Origin: Mycobacterium botniense
Lineage (GTDB): Bacteria > Actinomycetota > Actinomycetes > Mycobacteriales > Mycobacteriaceae
Direction of reading: 5' to 3'
Assembly (NCBI RefSeq): GCF_010723305.1
Contig: NZ_BLKW01000004.1
Span: forward strand, 930,001-994,000
Length of the DNA: 64,000 bases
Shown: positions 22,041 to 30,332 of the stretch, one piece after another
How positions within the stretch are numbered: position 1 is the stretch's first letter
Layout: the number at the start of each line of letters is the position of its first letter
Translations under genes and position numbers: made by a program
Notes under the pieces: model-generated
Told to the model about the DNA's origin: nothing
Database searches by the model: none
What the model saw: the letters and a program-made list of their open reading frames with translations, nothing else

Positions 22041-22475
22041 GTGTTTCTGGGGACCTACACGCCCAAGCTCGATGACAAAGGGCGGCTGACGCTGCCCGCC
22101 AAGTTCCGCGACGCGCTGGCAGGAGGATTGATGGTCACCAAAAGCCAAGACCACAGTCTGGCTGTCTACCCGCGCGCGGAGTTCGAGCAGTTGGCCCGCC
22201 GACTGGCCGACAAGGCCAAGCGCAACAACCCGGAGGCGCGCGCCTTCCTGCGCAACCTTGCCGCCGGCACCGACGAGCAGCATCCGGACGCCCAAGGCCG
22301 GATCACGTTGTCGGCCGATCATCGCCGCTATGCCAACTTGTCCAAAGACTGTGTGGTGATCGGGGCGGTCGACTACCTCGAGATCTGGGACGCGCAGGCC
22401 TGGCAGGACTACCAGCAGACCCACGAAGAGAACTTCTCCGCAGCCAGCGATGAAGCACTCGGCGACATCATCTGA
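22041..22475 (+). CDS. mraZ: Transcriptional regulator MraZ
   Basis: The product has 144 residues and is the AbrB-like DNA-binding regulator that heads the dcw cluster. Two tandem SpoVT/AbrB-type repeats are visible: [23 protein letters not shown] at the N-terminus and [17 protein letters not shown] in the second half, each with the DxxGRxxLP-like signature. GTG 22041 has GGGAGG about 9 bp upstream. The three MraZ boxes just upstream indicate autoregulation. Its 3' end overlaps the probable start of rsmH by 26 bp. Confidence 0.94.
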   Translation: MFLGTYTPKLDDKGRLTLPAKFRDALAGGLMVTKSQDHSLAVYPRAEFEQLARRLADKAKRNNPEARAFLRNLAAGTDEQHPDAQGRITLSADHRRYANLSKDCVVIGAVDYLEIWDAQAWQDYQQTHEENFSAASDEALGDII

Positions 22476-23619
22476 GGCTTGCGCCCGTGCAACGTGGCCT
22501 CTGCCCGAACCGGCCCTGGCGTACTTCCCCAACGCCAGGTTCGCGCTGTCGGACAGGGACCTCGATGCAGGGGCGGCCCGCCGGGCTGCTCGACGGGAAG
22601 GTGTTGCCGTGGCCGATGACTCAGCCGATTTCGGTCATGTGCCCGTGCTGCTGGAACGGTGCGTCGCGCTGCTGGCCCCGGCACTGACCCGGCAGCATCC
22701 GGACGGATCGGGCACGGTTTTGGTGGATGCCACCATCGGCGCCGGCGGGCACGCCGAGCGCGTCCTCACCGAACTGCCCGGTGTGCGGCTCATCGGGCTG
22801 GACCGGGACCCCAGCGCCGTGCAGATCGCACGCACCCGGTTGGCACGATTTTCGGCGCGGATCACCCTGGCGCGGAGACGGTATGACGACATCATCGCTG
22901 TGCTGAATGAATCTGGTTATGCTGCAACAGAATCAGTCGATGCTGTGCTCTTCGACCTGGGTGTTTCATCGATGCAGCTCGACCGGGCCGAGCGGGGTTT
23001 CTCCTATGCCCAGGACGCACCGCTGGACATGCGGATGGACCCTGACACCTCCCTGACCGCAGCCGACATCCTCAACACGTACGACGAAACCGCCCTCGTC
23101 GAGATCCTGCACCGCTACGGTGAGGAGAGGTTCGCTCGCCGCATCGCCGCACACATCGTCCGTCGCCGTGCACGTCAACCGTTCACCTCGACTGGAGAGC
23201 TGGTTGAGCTTATCTACCAAGCTATCCCGGCCCCGGCCCGGCGCAGCGGAGGGCATCCGGCCAAGCGCACGTTTCAAGCGCTGCGTATTGCCGTCAATGA
23301 TGAGCTGGAGTCGCTGCGGCGCGCTCTGCCCGCCACGCTGGACGCGCTGAAGGTCGGCGGGCGCATCGTGGTGCTGTCTTATCAATCGCTCGAGGACCGC
23401 ATCGTCAAACGCGTGTTCACCGACGCCGCCAGCTCTCGCACACCGGTGGCTCTCCCGGTCGAATTGCCCGGCCACAGGCCCCGATTCCGTTTGGTGACCC
23501 GCGGCGCCGAACACGCTGATGCCGCTGAAATCGACCGCAACCCGCGCAGCGCGCCGGTGCGCTTGCGGGCGCTGCAACGAGTGGAGCCGGGACCGCCGGG
23601 TGCAAGGAGGGGCGACTGA
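22450..23619 (+). CDS. rsmH: 16S rRNA (cytosine-1402-N4)-methyltransferase
   Basis: The product is an S-adenosylmethionine-dependent enzyme, 389 residues from ATG 22450. It methylates C1402 of 16S rRNA. Core motifs are [11 protein letters not shown], the SAM loop [41 protein letters not shown] and [20 protein letters not shown]. About 55 residues precede the core. That extension ([14 protein letters not shown]) resembles the M. tuberculosis protein, which supports the long form. A GTG at 22609 with GGGAAGG upstream would give a minimal enzyme and cannot be excluded. It ends overlapping the ftsL start (TGATG). Confidence 0.92.
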   Translation: MKHSATSSEACARATWPLPEPALAYFPNARFALSDRDLDAGAARRAARREGVAVADDSADFGHVPVLLERCVALLAPALTRQHPDGSGTVLVDATIGAGGHAERVLTELPGVRLIGLDRDPSAVQIARTRLARFSARITLARRRYDDIIAVLNESGYAATESVDAVLFDLGVSSMQLDRAERGFSYAQDAPLDMRMDPDTSLTAADILNTYDETALVEILHRYGEERFARRIAAHIVRRRARQPFTSTGELVELIYQAIPAPARRSGGHPAKRTFQALRIAVNDELESLRRALPATLDALKVGGRIVVLSYQSLEDRIVKRVFTDAASSRTPVALPVELPGHRPRFRLVTRGAEHADAAEIDRNPRSAPVRLRALQRVEPGPPGARRGD

Positions 23620-24746
23620 TGACGGGCAAGCGTGAAACGCCTGTAGGGCGCCGCGGCGATCGTCGTGGTGGCCACGGTGATGCCCACCGGAAGAGTGCTC
23701 TGCGGCCGGCCGATCCACCGCCGCGCCGCGCCCGGGCGCGGCGCGGAAAGGCCGGGGCGCCGGACCGCGGTCCCCGCGTGGCCCGGTCCGGACCGCAGAC
23801 CGCGCCACTGCTCCGCCCCGCTGAGCGGCAGGCCCGGCCGACAAGCACCAGCCAGGCCAAAGCGCGCGCGAAGGCCCGAAAAGCCAAGGCGCCCAAGCTT
23901 GTTCGAGCTCCTCTGCGTGATCGTGTGGCCGCCCGGCTGGCGTCGATTGACCTGCGGCCACGCACCCTGGCCGCCAAGGTGCCGTTTGTGGTGTTAGTGA
24001 TCGGTTCGCTGGGTATCGGGTTGGGCCTCACACTGTGGTTATCCACGGACTCCGCAGAGCGTTCCTATCAGCTTGGGAAGGCCAGGACGAAAAACCAAAT
24101 ACTGCAGCAGCAAAAGGAAGCACTCGAGCGCGATGTGCTACAAGCCCAATCTGCTCCGGCGCTGGCTGAAGCGGCCCGCAAATTGGGGATGATCCCGACC
24201 AAAGACACCGCTCATCTCATCCAAGATCCCACCGGCAACTGGGTCGTGGTCGGCACCCCCAAGCCGGCCGAGGGGATGCCGCTTCCGCCGCTGAACACCA
24301 AGTTGCCCGACGAGAAGCCCGCACCGCCTCCGCCACCTCCGGCTGAAGTGCCGGTACGGGTGTCGCCCCGCGCCGGCGTGCCCACACCGCGGACGGGCTC
24401 GGGACCAGAGGTGCTGGTGCGCGCCCCCGACGGTGCGACGACACTGGGTACCCAGCATCTGCCCGGCCGGTCCGGATCCACCGCAGCGGCGCCGTTGCCC
24501 GGTCCGTTGCCCGCAGGTCGCGGAATCCCCCCGAACGCCGCTGCGGCGCCGACCCCACCGGGGGCCGTGGTGTTCCCGCCGGCCATACCGGGCTCGCCCG
24601 CCGCTGTACCCTCGGCGCCCACCCCGCTGCCGGCACCCGGCGCCGCGCCGTCCGCGACCGGTGCAGGTGCCGGCGCTCCCGAAACAGCGGTGCGCGCCGA
24701 GCAGTTCGGTCCGGTCATCGTCGCGACCCCGGGTACGGCGAGGTGA
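23619..24746 (+). CDS. ftsL: Cell division protein FtsL-like, proline-rich
   Basis: The product has 375 residues and is a bitopic membrane protein of the divisome. A long basic Arg/Lys/Ala-rich cytoplasmic N-terminus (about 120 residues) precedes one transmembrane helix (residues 122-143). A short coiled coil (NQILQQQKEALERDVLQAQ, near 155-173) then carries the FtsL/DivIC-type function of bridging FtsQ and the FtsW-PBP pair. The last ~150 residues are Pro/Ala-rich (a PPPPPP run near 236-241) and probably span the periplasm. AAGGAGG precedes the ATG, which overlaps the rsmH stop. Position between rsmH and pbpB supports the identity. Confidence 0.88.
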   Translation: MTGKRETPVGRRGDRRGGHGDAHRKSALRPADPPPRRARARRGKAGAPDRGPRVARSGPQTAPLLRPAERQARPTSTSQAKARAKARKAKAPKLVRAPLRDRVAARLASIDLRPRTLAAKVPFVVLVIGSLGIGLGLTLWLSTDSAERSYQLGKARTKNQILQQQKEALERDVLQAQSAPALAEAARKLGMIPTKDTAHLIQDPTGNWVVVGTPKPAEGMPLPPLNTKLPDEKPAPPPPPPAEVPVRVSPRAGVPTPRTGSGPEVLVRAPDGATTLGTQHLPGRSGSTAAAPLPGPLPAGRGIPPNAAAAPTPPGAVVFPPAIPGSPAAVPSAPTPLPAPGAAPSATGAGAGAPETAVRAEQFGPVIVATPGTAR

Positions 24747-26767
24747 GCCGCGGCGACCGTCGGCGGAGCCGCCCGTCACAGCCGAACCGGCGCGGGCGTC
24801 GCCCCACGCCGCAACGATCAGATGAACTGCGTGGCCACTACCGATTGAGGGCGATCCGGAAATCCGCGCAGCCCGCGGCACCGCAGCCGACGGCACGCAG
24901 CATCACCACGCCGGGTCACTCGGCTCGGAAACAGCGGACCCGCCACGCGGTGAACGTGGGGATGCGCAGCGCATCGTTCGTCTTCCGGCATCGAGTCGGT
25001 AACACCGTGATTTTCCTGGCGCTGCTGGTGGCGGCCGCCCAGCTGTTTTACCTGCAGGTGCCCCGCGCCGCCGGGCTGCGCGCCGAGGCTGCCGGACAGC
25101 TCAAGGTGACCGACGTCGAAAAAGCGGTGCGCGGGGCCATCGTCGACCGCAACAACGACCGGCTCGCGTTCACCATCGAAGCGCGCGCGCTGACCTTCCA
25201 GCCGCGCAAAATCCGCAAGCAACTGGCTGAAGCCAAGCAGAAGACCCCGGCTGCGCCCGACCCGCAGCAGCGGCTGCGCGAGATCGCGCAGGAAGTTTCG
25301 GCCCGGCTGAACAACAAACCAGACCGCGCCACCGTACTGAAGAAACTGCAAAGTAACGAGACCTTCGTCTATCTGGCCCGCGCCGTCGACCCGGCCATCG
25401 CGACCGCGATCACCACCAAATACCCTGAGGTCGGCGCGGAACGGCAGGATCTGCGCCAATATCCCGGGGGGTCATTGGCGGCCAATATCGTCGGCGGCAT
25501 CGATTGGGACGGCCACGGGCTGCTGGGCCTGGAAGACTCCATGGACGCCGTGTTGGCCGGGACCGACGGGTCGGTCACCTACGACCGCGGATCCGACGGA
25601 GTGGTGATCCCGGGCAGCTACCGCAACCGCCACAGGGCTGTCAATGGCTCGACGGTGCAGCTCACCATCGACAACGACATCCAGTTTTACGTGCAGCAGC
25701 AGGTTCAGCAGGCCAAGAACCTCTCGGGTGCCCGCAACGTCTCGGCTGTCGTGCTGGACGCCAAGACCGGCGAGGTATTGGCCATGGCCAACGACAACAC
25801 CTTCGACCCCTCGCAAGACATCGGCCGTCAGGGAGACAAACAGCTGGGGAACATCGCGGTGTCCTCACCGTATGAACCGGGCTCGGTGAACAAGGTGGTC
25901 ACCGCGTCCGCGGTCATCGAATACGGGCTGACTAATCCCGACGAGGTGCTCTCGGTGCCCGGCTCGATCCACATGGGCGGTGTCACGGTGCACGATGCCT
26001 GGAACCACGGGGTGATGCGCTACACCACGACCGGGGTGTTCGGCAAGTCGTCGAACGTGGGCACGCTGATGCTGGCGCAACGCGTCGGCCCGGAACGCTA
26101 CTACGACATGCTCAAGAGGTTCGGGCTCGGTCAGCGCACCGGTGTCGGACTGCCCGGTGAGAGCGCGGGTCTGGTGCCGCCGATCGACCAGTGGTCGGGT
26201 AGTACCTTCTCGAATCTGCCTATCGGGCAGGGTCTTTCGATGACACTCCTACAGATGACCGGGATGTATCAGACCATCGCCAACGATGGAGTGCGGATTC
26301 CGCCGCGGATCGTCAAGGCCACCATCGCCCCGGACGGCACCCGCACCGAAGAGCCGCGTCCCGGCGGAGTTCGCGTGGTGTCCCCGCAGACCGCGCAAAC
26401 GGTGCGGAACATGCTGCGCGCGGTCGTGCAGCGCGATCCGCGCGGCTACCAGCAGGGCACCGGGCCGGCGGCCGCGGTCGACGGTTATCAAATCGCCGGC
26501 AAAACCGGTACCGCCCAGCAGATCAACCCGGCCTGTGGCTGCTATTTCGACGACGTGTACTGGATCACGTTCGCCGGCATGGCGCCCGCCGACGACCCGC
26601 GCTATGTCATCGGGATGATGATGGACAACCCGCAGCGGGCCGCCGACGGGTCACCGGGCTCCTCAGCCGCCCCGCTGTTTCACAACATCGCATCCTGGCT
26701 CATGCGGCGCGAAAACATCCCGCTTTCCCCCGATCCCGGGCCGCCGCTGACCTTACAGGAGGTGTAG
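24743..26767 (+). CDS. pbpB: Septal peptidoglycan transpeptidase, class B penicillin-binding protein (FtsI/PBP3)
   Basis: The product has 674 residues. It is the septal D,D-transpeptidase that works with FtsW. A basic cytoplasmic N-terminus leads to one transmembrane helix near residue 90. A pedestal/dimerisation domain (GAIVDRNNDRLAF) follows, then the transpeptidase domain with Ser381-Val-Asn-Lys384 (SxxK), Ser436-Ser-Asn438 (SxN) and Lys587-Thr-Gly (KTG). All three catalytic motifs are intact, so it should bind beta-lactams. GTG 24743 overlaps the ftsL stop as GTGA. In mycobacteria it interacts with Wag31 and FtsW. After it, the dcw direction is interrupted by an opposite-strand pair before murE. 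Confidence 0.96.
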   Translation: MSRGDRRRSRPSQPNRRGRRPTPQRSDELRGHYRLRAIRKSAQPAAPQPTARSITTPGHSARKQRTRHAVNVGMRSASFVFRHRVGNTVIFLALLVAAAQLFYLQVPRAAGLRAEAAGQLKVTDVEKAVRGAIVDRNNDRLAFTIEARALTFQPRKIRKQLAEAKQKTPAAPDPQQRLREIAQEVSARLNNKPDRATVLKKLQSNETFVYLARAVDPAIATAITTKYPEVGAERQDLRQYPGGSLAANIVGGIDWDGHGLLGLEDSMDAVLAGTDGSVTYDRGSDGVVIPGSYRNRHRAVNGSTVQLTIDNDIQFYVQQQVQQAKNLSGARNVSAVVLDAKTGEVLAMANDNTFDPSQDIGRQGDKQLGNIAVSSPYEPGSVNKVVTASAVIEYGLTNPDEVLSVPGSIHMGGVTVHDAWNHGVMRYTTTGVFGKSSNVGTLMLAQRVGPERYYDMLKRFGLGQRTGVGLPGESAGLVPPIDQWSGSTFSNLPIGQGLSMTLLQMTGMYQTIANDGVRIPPRIVKATIAPDGTRTEEPRPGGVRVVSPQTAQTVRNMLRAVVQRDPRGYQQGTGPAAAVDGYQIAGKTGTAQQINPACGCYFDDVYWITFAGMAPADDPRYVIGMMMDNPQRAADGSPGSSAAPLFHNIASWLMRRENIPLSPDPGPPLTLQEV

Positions 26768-26866
26768 GGCGCGCGGTCGGCGGAGTTCGTCGTGGTGTCG
26801 GCGACAGGGCGCGATATGTGTTGTGCTGGCGACTGAGCGCCGATGTGACCGGGAATCGATTCGCGG

Positions 26867-27064
26867 CTAACCGTGTCCGCGAAAGATGATCCGCATCATC
26901 CTCAGGTTGATGCACGCGAAACGTCCCAACTGCACGAAAAAGTTCTGGCGCATCCGCAGCTTGGCAGGTGTGGGCAACGGGGCGCCGGCGATGCGTTCGG
27001 CGGTCCGAATGTTCACTTCCGAGTCGGTGTCGTCGTCCATACGAGCGCCTTTCATTGCGGTCAT
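26867..27064 (-). CDS. Small protein translationally coupled to the SQR-like gene
   Basis: The product has 65 residues. ATG 27064 overlaps the oxidoreductase stop as ATGA. The first 20 residues are acidic (RMDDDTDSEV). The second half is basic and hydrophobic (LRMRQNFFVQLGRFACINLRMMRIIF) with one cysteine near residue 51, and could form an amphipathic membrane-binding helix. Downstream ATGs at residues 4 and 9 are alternative starts. I do not recognise the family. Its coupling suggests it acts with, localises or stabilises the quinone-reducing flavoprotein. It lies convergent to pbpB with a 99-bp gap. Confidence 0.65.
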   Translation of the reverse strand: MTAMKGARMDDDTDSEVNIRTAERIAGAPLPTPAKLRMRQNFFVQLGRFACINLRMMRIIFRGHG

Positions 27065-28515
27065 TCTGGTATCAGCCACCAGAACGGCCTGGCTTTGGCC
27101 TTGTAGATGAACAGGTGGTGCAACATCAGCTTGATCCAGTGGCCGGCCAGGCCGAGTTCGCCCGACGTGCCGGTGATATCGCGACCGGTCTGCGGGTACT
27201 TCACCGGGTCGGGAACAACCGGGAACATTGTCATCGCCGCGGCCGAACCGGTGCGCACGCCGGTGCCGGCCGAGGCGACGCATGCGGCGCCCATCGTCGC
27301 CATCGAGGCGCGGCGAGCGGGAGCCTGGGCGTTTTTGATGCGGTCGCGGATGGTCTGCGCGACCGTTTTGGCCATGATGCCCGACGGCATCCCGGTACGT
27401 GGCGGGCTGGGCGTGATGACCGTCCCGTTGGCGCTTTTGCGCGGCCGGGAGATCGGGTGCGGCGGCGCGAACGCGATGCCGGGCGCGAAGATATTGGGAT
27501 AGGCCGGCGACTCGTAGGTGTGCGGCCAGTCATCGGCGGACCATTGGTCGTACGGTTTGCCCGAGTAGTCGGCATCGACCTTGAGAAAGCCCGAGGACGC
27601 GAACAGGGTGGACGTGATGTCATTGCCCTCGCTGTCGTAGGCGGTGAGGGACACCCCCCGAAACGGCGGCAGCAGCATGGCGAAGTCGAAGCCCAGGATG
27701 TGCTCGGAGCCGTCAAGCTGCTCGTAACGCAGCTTGCCGTCCATCACCTCGTGCACGGCGGCCTGTGTGATGGCCTTGACGCCGCGCTCACGGAACAGCG
27801 ACTCGGTCCACATCCGGCTGGACTGCACAAAGCCCTTCTCGACGAACTGCATGCCGTCGACACCGAAGTCGCCCAGTTCGTATTCATTGGTCAGGTAGTA
27901 GATCTCGGCCAGGTCGCGGACCCCGGCCGCACGCAGCGCGTGCTCGACGTTGAAGACGTACTCGAACGCCGCGCCCTCGCAGGTGCAGGTGCCGTGTCCG
28001 ACTCCGATGACCAGACGTTGTTTTTCCCCGGCCTTCAGCTTGGCGATGACCTGCTCGAGCGCCTTGGCCGTCTCGGCGGCGTGCTCGGCGGTGCACACCG
28101 AATAGGAATGGCCCCCAGGGCCGAGGCCGGGTGTCGCGGCGAAGTTCAGCTGCGGGCCGGTGGCGTTGATGAGGTAGTCGTAGGTGAGGTGAGCGGTTTC
28201 GCCGCGGCGCGCCGGATCGGTGTAGGTGAAGTCCACCGACGGCGACGGCTGTTCACGCGTGCCCTCGGGTCGGATCGCGGTGGCAAACCCCTGGTGAAAG
28301 ATGATGCCCTTGCGCTGGTAGATCGGTTTGAGCGGAACCAGTACCTGCGACGGTTGCATCCGGCCGACACCAACCCAGATGTTCGATGGAATCCAGTTCC
28401 AGTCGGCGTTCGGCGAAACCACGACGACCTCGTGTTTGCGGGGTAACCATCGGCGCAGGTAAAGCGCGGCGGTGTGTCCCGCAATGCCGGCGCCGAGGAT
28501 GACGACTCGTGCCAT
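27061..28515 (-). CDS. Sulfide:quinone oxidoreductase-like FAD flavoprotein
   Basis: The product has 484 residues. It begins with a dinucleotide-binding fold for FAD (ARVVILGAGIAGHTAALYL). NATGPQLNF in the middle and the late FAD block NIFAPGIAFAPPHP also fit the sulfide:quinone oxidoreductase/NDH-2 superfamily. Cysteines at 141, 177, 179 and 412 are spaced much like the three redox cysteines of SQRs, which favours sulfide over NADH as donor. The C-terminus (HWIKLMLHHLFIYKAKARPFWWLIPE region) is an amphipathic membrane-binding tail. A CsoR/CstR-type palindrome lies 59 bp upstream of ATG 28515. It interrupts the dcw cluster on the opposite strand. The substrate is inferred; polysulfide or another thiol-linked donor is possible. 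Confidence 0.8.
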   Translation of the reverse strand: MARVVILGAGIAGHTAALYLRRWLPRKHEVVVVSPNADWNWIPSNIWVGVGRMQPSQVLVPLKPIYQRKGIIFHQGFATAIRPEGTREQPSPSVDFTYTDPARRGETAHLTYDYLINATGPQLNFAATPGLGPGGHSYSVCTAEHAAETAKALEQVIAKLKAGEKQRLVIGVGHGTCTCEGAAFEYVFNVEHALRAAGVRDLAEIYYLTNEYELGDFGVDGMQFVEKGFVQSSRMWTESLFRERGVKAITQAAVHEVMDGKLRYEQLDGSEHILGFDFAMLLPPFRGVSLTAYDSEGNDITSTLFASSGFLKVDADYSGKPYDQWSADDWPHTYESPAYPNIFAPGIAFAPPHPISRPRKSANGTVITPSPPRTGMPSGIMAKTVAQTIRDRIKNAQAPARRASMATMGAACVASAGTGVRTGSAAAMTMFPVVPDPVKYPQTGRDITGTSGELGLAGHWIKLMLHHLFIYKAKARPFWWLIPE

Positions 28516-28573
28516 TGACGCTCCTCGATTCTCACTGAGCTCACCGGATGAGGTGACTCGACTGACAGTGTAT

Positions 28574-28587
28574 TACCCCTAGGGGTA
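28574..28587. promoter_or_regulatory. CsoR/CstR-type operator palindrome upstream of the SQR-like gene
   Basis: TACCCCTAGGGGTA is a perfect 14-bp palindrome, 58 bp before the flavoprotein ATG and 169 bp before murE. Its TACCC...GGGTA architecture is that of operators bound by CsoR-family repressors, including persulfide-sensing CstR that controls sulfide-oxidation genes. No CsoR-family gene is present in the window, so the regulator would be encoded elsewhere. Confidence 0.65.
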
Positions 28588-28756
28588 TCTGTGCGAGGGT
28601 GGATTGGCGTCACCCCGCAGCCTGGACCGCCAGCGCCTGATCGAGCAGCCGTGCTGGCGCCGCAGTTCACGTCGATTCAGCGTCGTGGTTGATCACGATA
28701 GGGTGTCAGGGCTGAAATCCTGTCGACGGCAGTGCGACAGACGGGAGGTGATATCC

Positions 28757-30286
28757 GTGCCCACTGCGCTTCGCCCCGGCGTCGGCGCCGGTGTGCCGTT
28801 GGCGGCGCTGGCCGAGCAGGTCGGGGCAGTCCCCGCCGGCGGTAGCGTGGTTCCGGATGTGCGGATCACCGGTGTGACGCTGAGGGCCCAAGACGCGCAG
28901 CCGGGTGACTTGTTTGCGGCGCTGGCCGGGTCGACCACGCACGGGGCACGCTACGCCGCTGAGGCGGTCGCGGGCGGTGCCGTCGCGATCCTCACCGATG
29001 CGGTCGGTGTTGCCGAAATCAACAGTAGCGCAAGCAAAGACGTACCGATACTGATCCACCCCGCGCCGCGCACGGTGGTCGGCGGACTGGCCGACACCGT
29101 GTACGGACATCCGTCCGAGCGTCTGGTCGTCATCGGGGTCACCGGAACGTCGGGCAAGACCACTACCACCTACCTGGTCGAAGCCGGTCTGCGAGCTGCC
29201 GGACGGACGGCGGGGCTGATCGGCACCATCGGAATCCGCATCGCCGGCGCCGATATCCCCACTACGCTGACCACGCCGGAGGCACCTGCCCTGCAGGCGC
29301 TGCTGGCGGTGATGGCCGACCGCGGCGTCGACAGCGTCGTGATGGAGGTGTCCAGCCACGCGCTGACATTGGGCCGTGTCGACGGGGTGCGGTTCGCGGT
29401 CGGCGGTTTCACCAACCTGTCTCGCGATCATCTCGACTTTCACTCCAGCATGGCCGAGTACTTCGAGGCCAAGGCGCGGTTGTTCGACCCGGGTTCGCCG
29501 TTGCACGCCAAAACCGCGGTGGTCTGCGTCGACGACGACGCGGGCCGGGCGATGGCTGCGCGTGCCGGCGAGGCGATCACCGTGAGCGCGGAAAACCAGC
29601 CCGCGGACTGGCGTGCCGAAGATATCGGCCCCCTCGGCGCCAGCGGTCAGCAATTCACCGCCATCGATCCCGCCGGCGTCCATCACCGGATCGGTATTCG
29701 GTTGCCGGGCCGCTACAACGTCGCCAACTGTCTTGTCGCACTGGCGATTCTCGATACCGTCAACGTCTCTCCGGAACAGGCGGCCGGCGGACTGCGCGAA
29801 ACCCGGGTACCCGGTCGGCTGGAAGAAATCGATCGCGGCCAAGACTTTCTCGCGCTGGTCGACTACGCCCATAAGCCGGGCGCGCTGCGCGCGGTGCTGC
29901 AGAGCTTGCGCCGCCCGGACAGCCGCCTGGCGGTCGTGTTCGGGGCCGGCGGCGAGCGGGACTCCGGCAAACGCGGCCCGATGGGCAAGATCGCCGCGGA
30001 ACTGGCCGATCTGGTCGTCATCACCGACGACAACCCGCGCAGTGAGGATCCTGCGGCGATCCGTCGCGCCATCCTCGCCGGTGCGGCCGAGGCGGGCGGT
30101 GACGCCGAACTTGTGGAGATCGCCGACCGGCGCGCGGCGATCCGGCACGCAGTGGCCTGGGCACGCCCGGGTGACGTGGTGCTGGTCACCGGCAAAGGCC
30201 ACGAAACCGGGCAGAGTTGTGGTGGGCGCACCCGCCCGTTCGATGACCGGGTGGAACTCGCCGCAGCGCTCGAGGCCTGCACATGA
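28757..30286 (+). CDS. murE: UDP-MurNAc-L-Ala-D-Glu:meso-diaminopimelate ligase
   Basis: This cytoplasmic Mur ligase adds meso-DAP to UDP-MurNAc dipeptide. It has 509 residues from GTG 28757, chosen because GGGAGG lies 8 bp upstream; an open frame upstream has no homology. The ATP loop [14 protein letters not shown] is at about residue 125, with the conserved catalytic segment EVSSHAL and the carbamylated-lysine region in the middle domain. The DNPR motif ([10 protein letters not shown]) specifies meso-DAP rather than lysine, as expected for mycobacterial peptidoglycan. It restarts the dcw run after the inserted minus-strand pair, and must have its own promoter in 28588-28756 or rely on read-through. 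Confidence 0.96.
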   Translation: MPTALRPGVGAGVPLAALAEQVGAVPAGGSVVPDVRITGVTLRAQDAQPGDLFAALAGSTTHGARYAAEAVAGGAVAILTDAVGVAEINSSASKDVPILIHPAPRTVVGGLADTVYGHPSERLVVIGVTGTSGKTTTTYLVEAGLRAAGRTAGLIGTIGIRIAGADIPTTLTTPEAPALQALLAVMADRGVDSVVMEVSSHALTLGRVDGVRFAVGGFTNLSRDHLDFHSSMAEYFEAKARLFDPGSPLHAKTAVVCVDDDAGRAMAARAGEAITVSAENQPADWRAEDIGPLGASGQQFTAIDPAGVHHRIGIRLPGRYNVANCLVALAILDTVNVSPEQAAGGLRETRVPGRLEEIDRGQDFLALVDYAHKPGALRAVLQSLRRPDSRLAVVFGAGGERDSGKRGPMGKIAAELADLVVITDDNPRSEDPAAIRRAILAGAAEAGGDAELVEIADRRAAIRHAVAWARPGDVVLVTGKGHETGQSCGGRTRPFDDRVELAAALEACT

Positions 30287-30332
30287 CCGCCGCCGGGGAT
30301 GCAGCCCGACACGACCAGCAGGAGCGCCGCCG

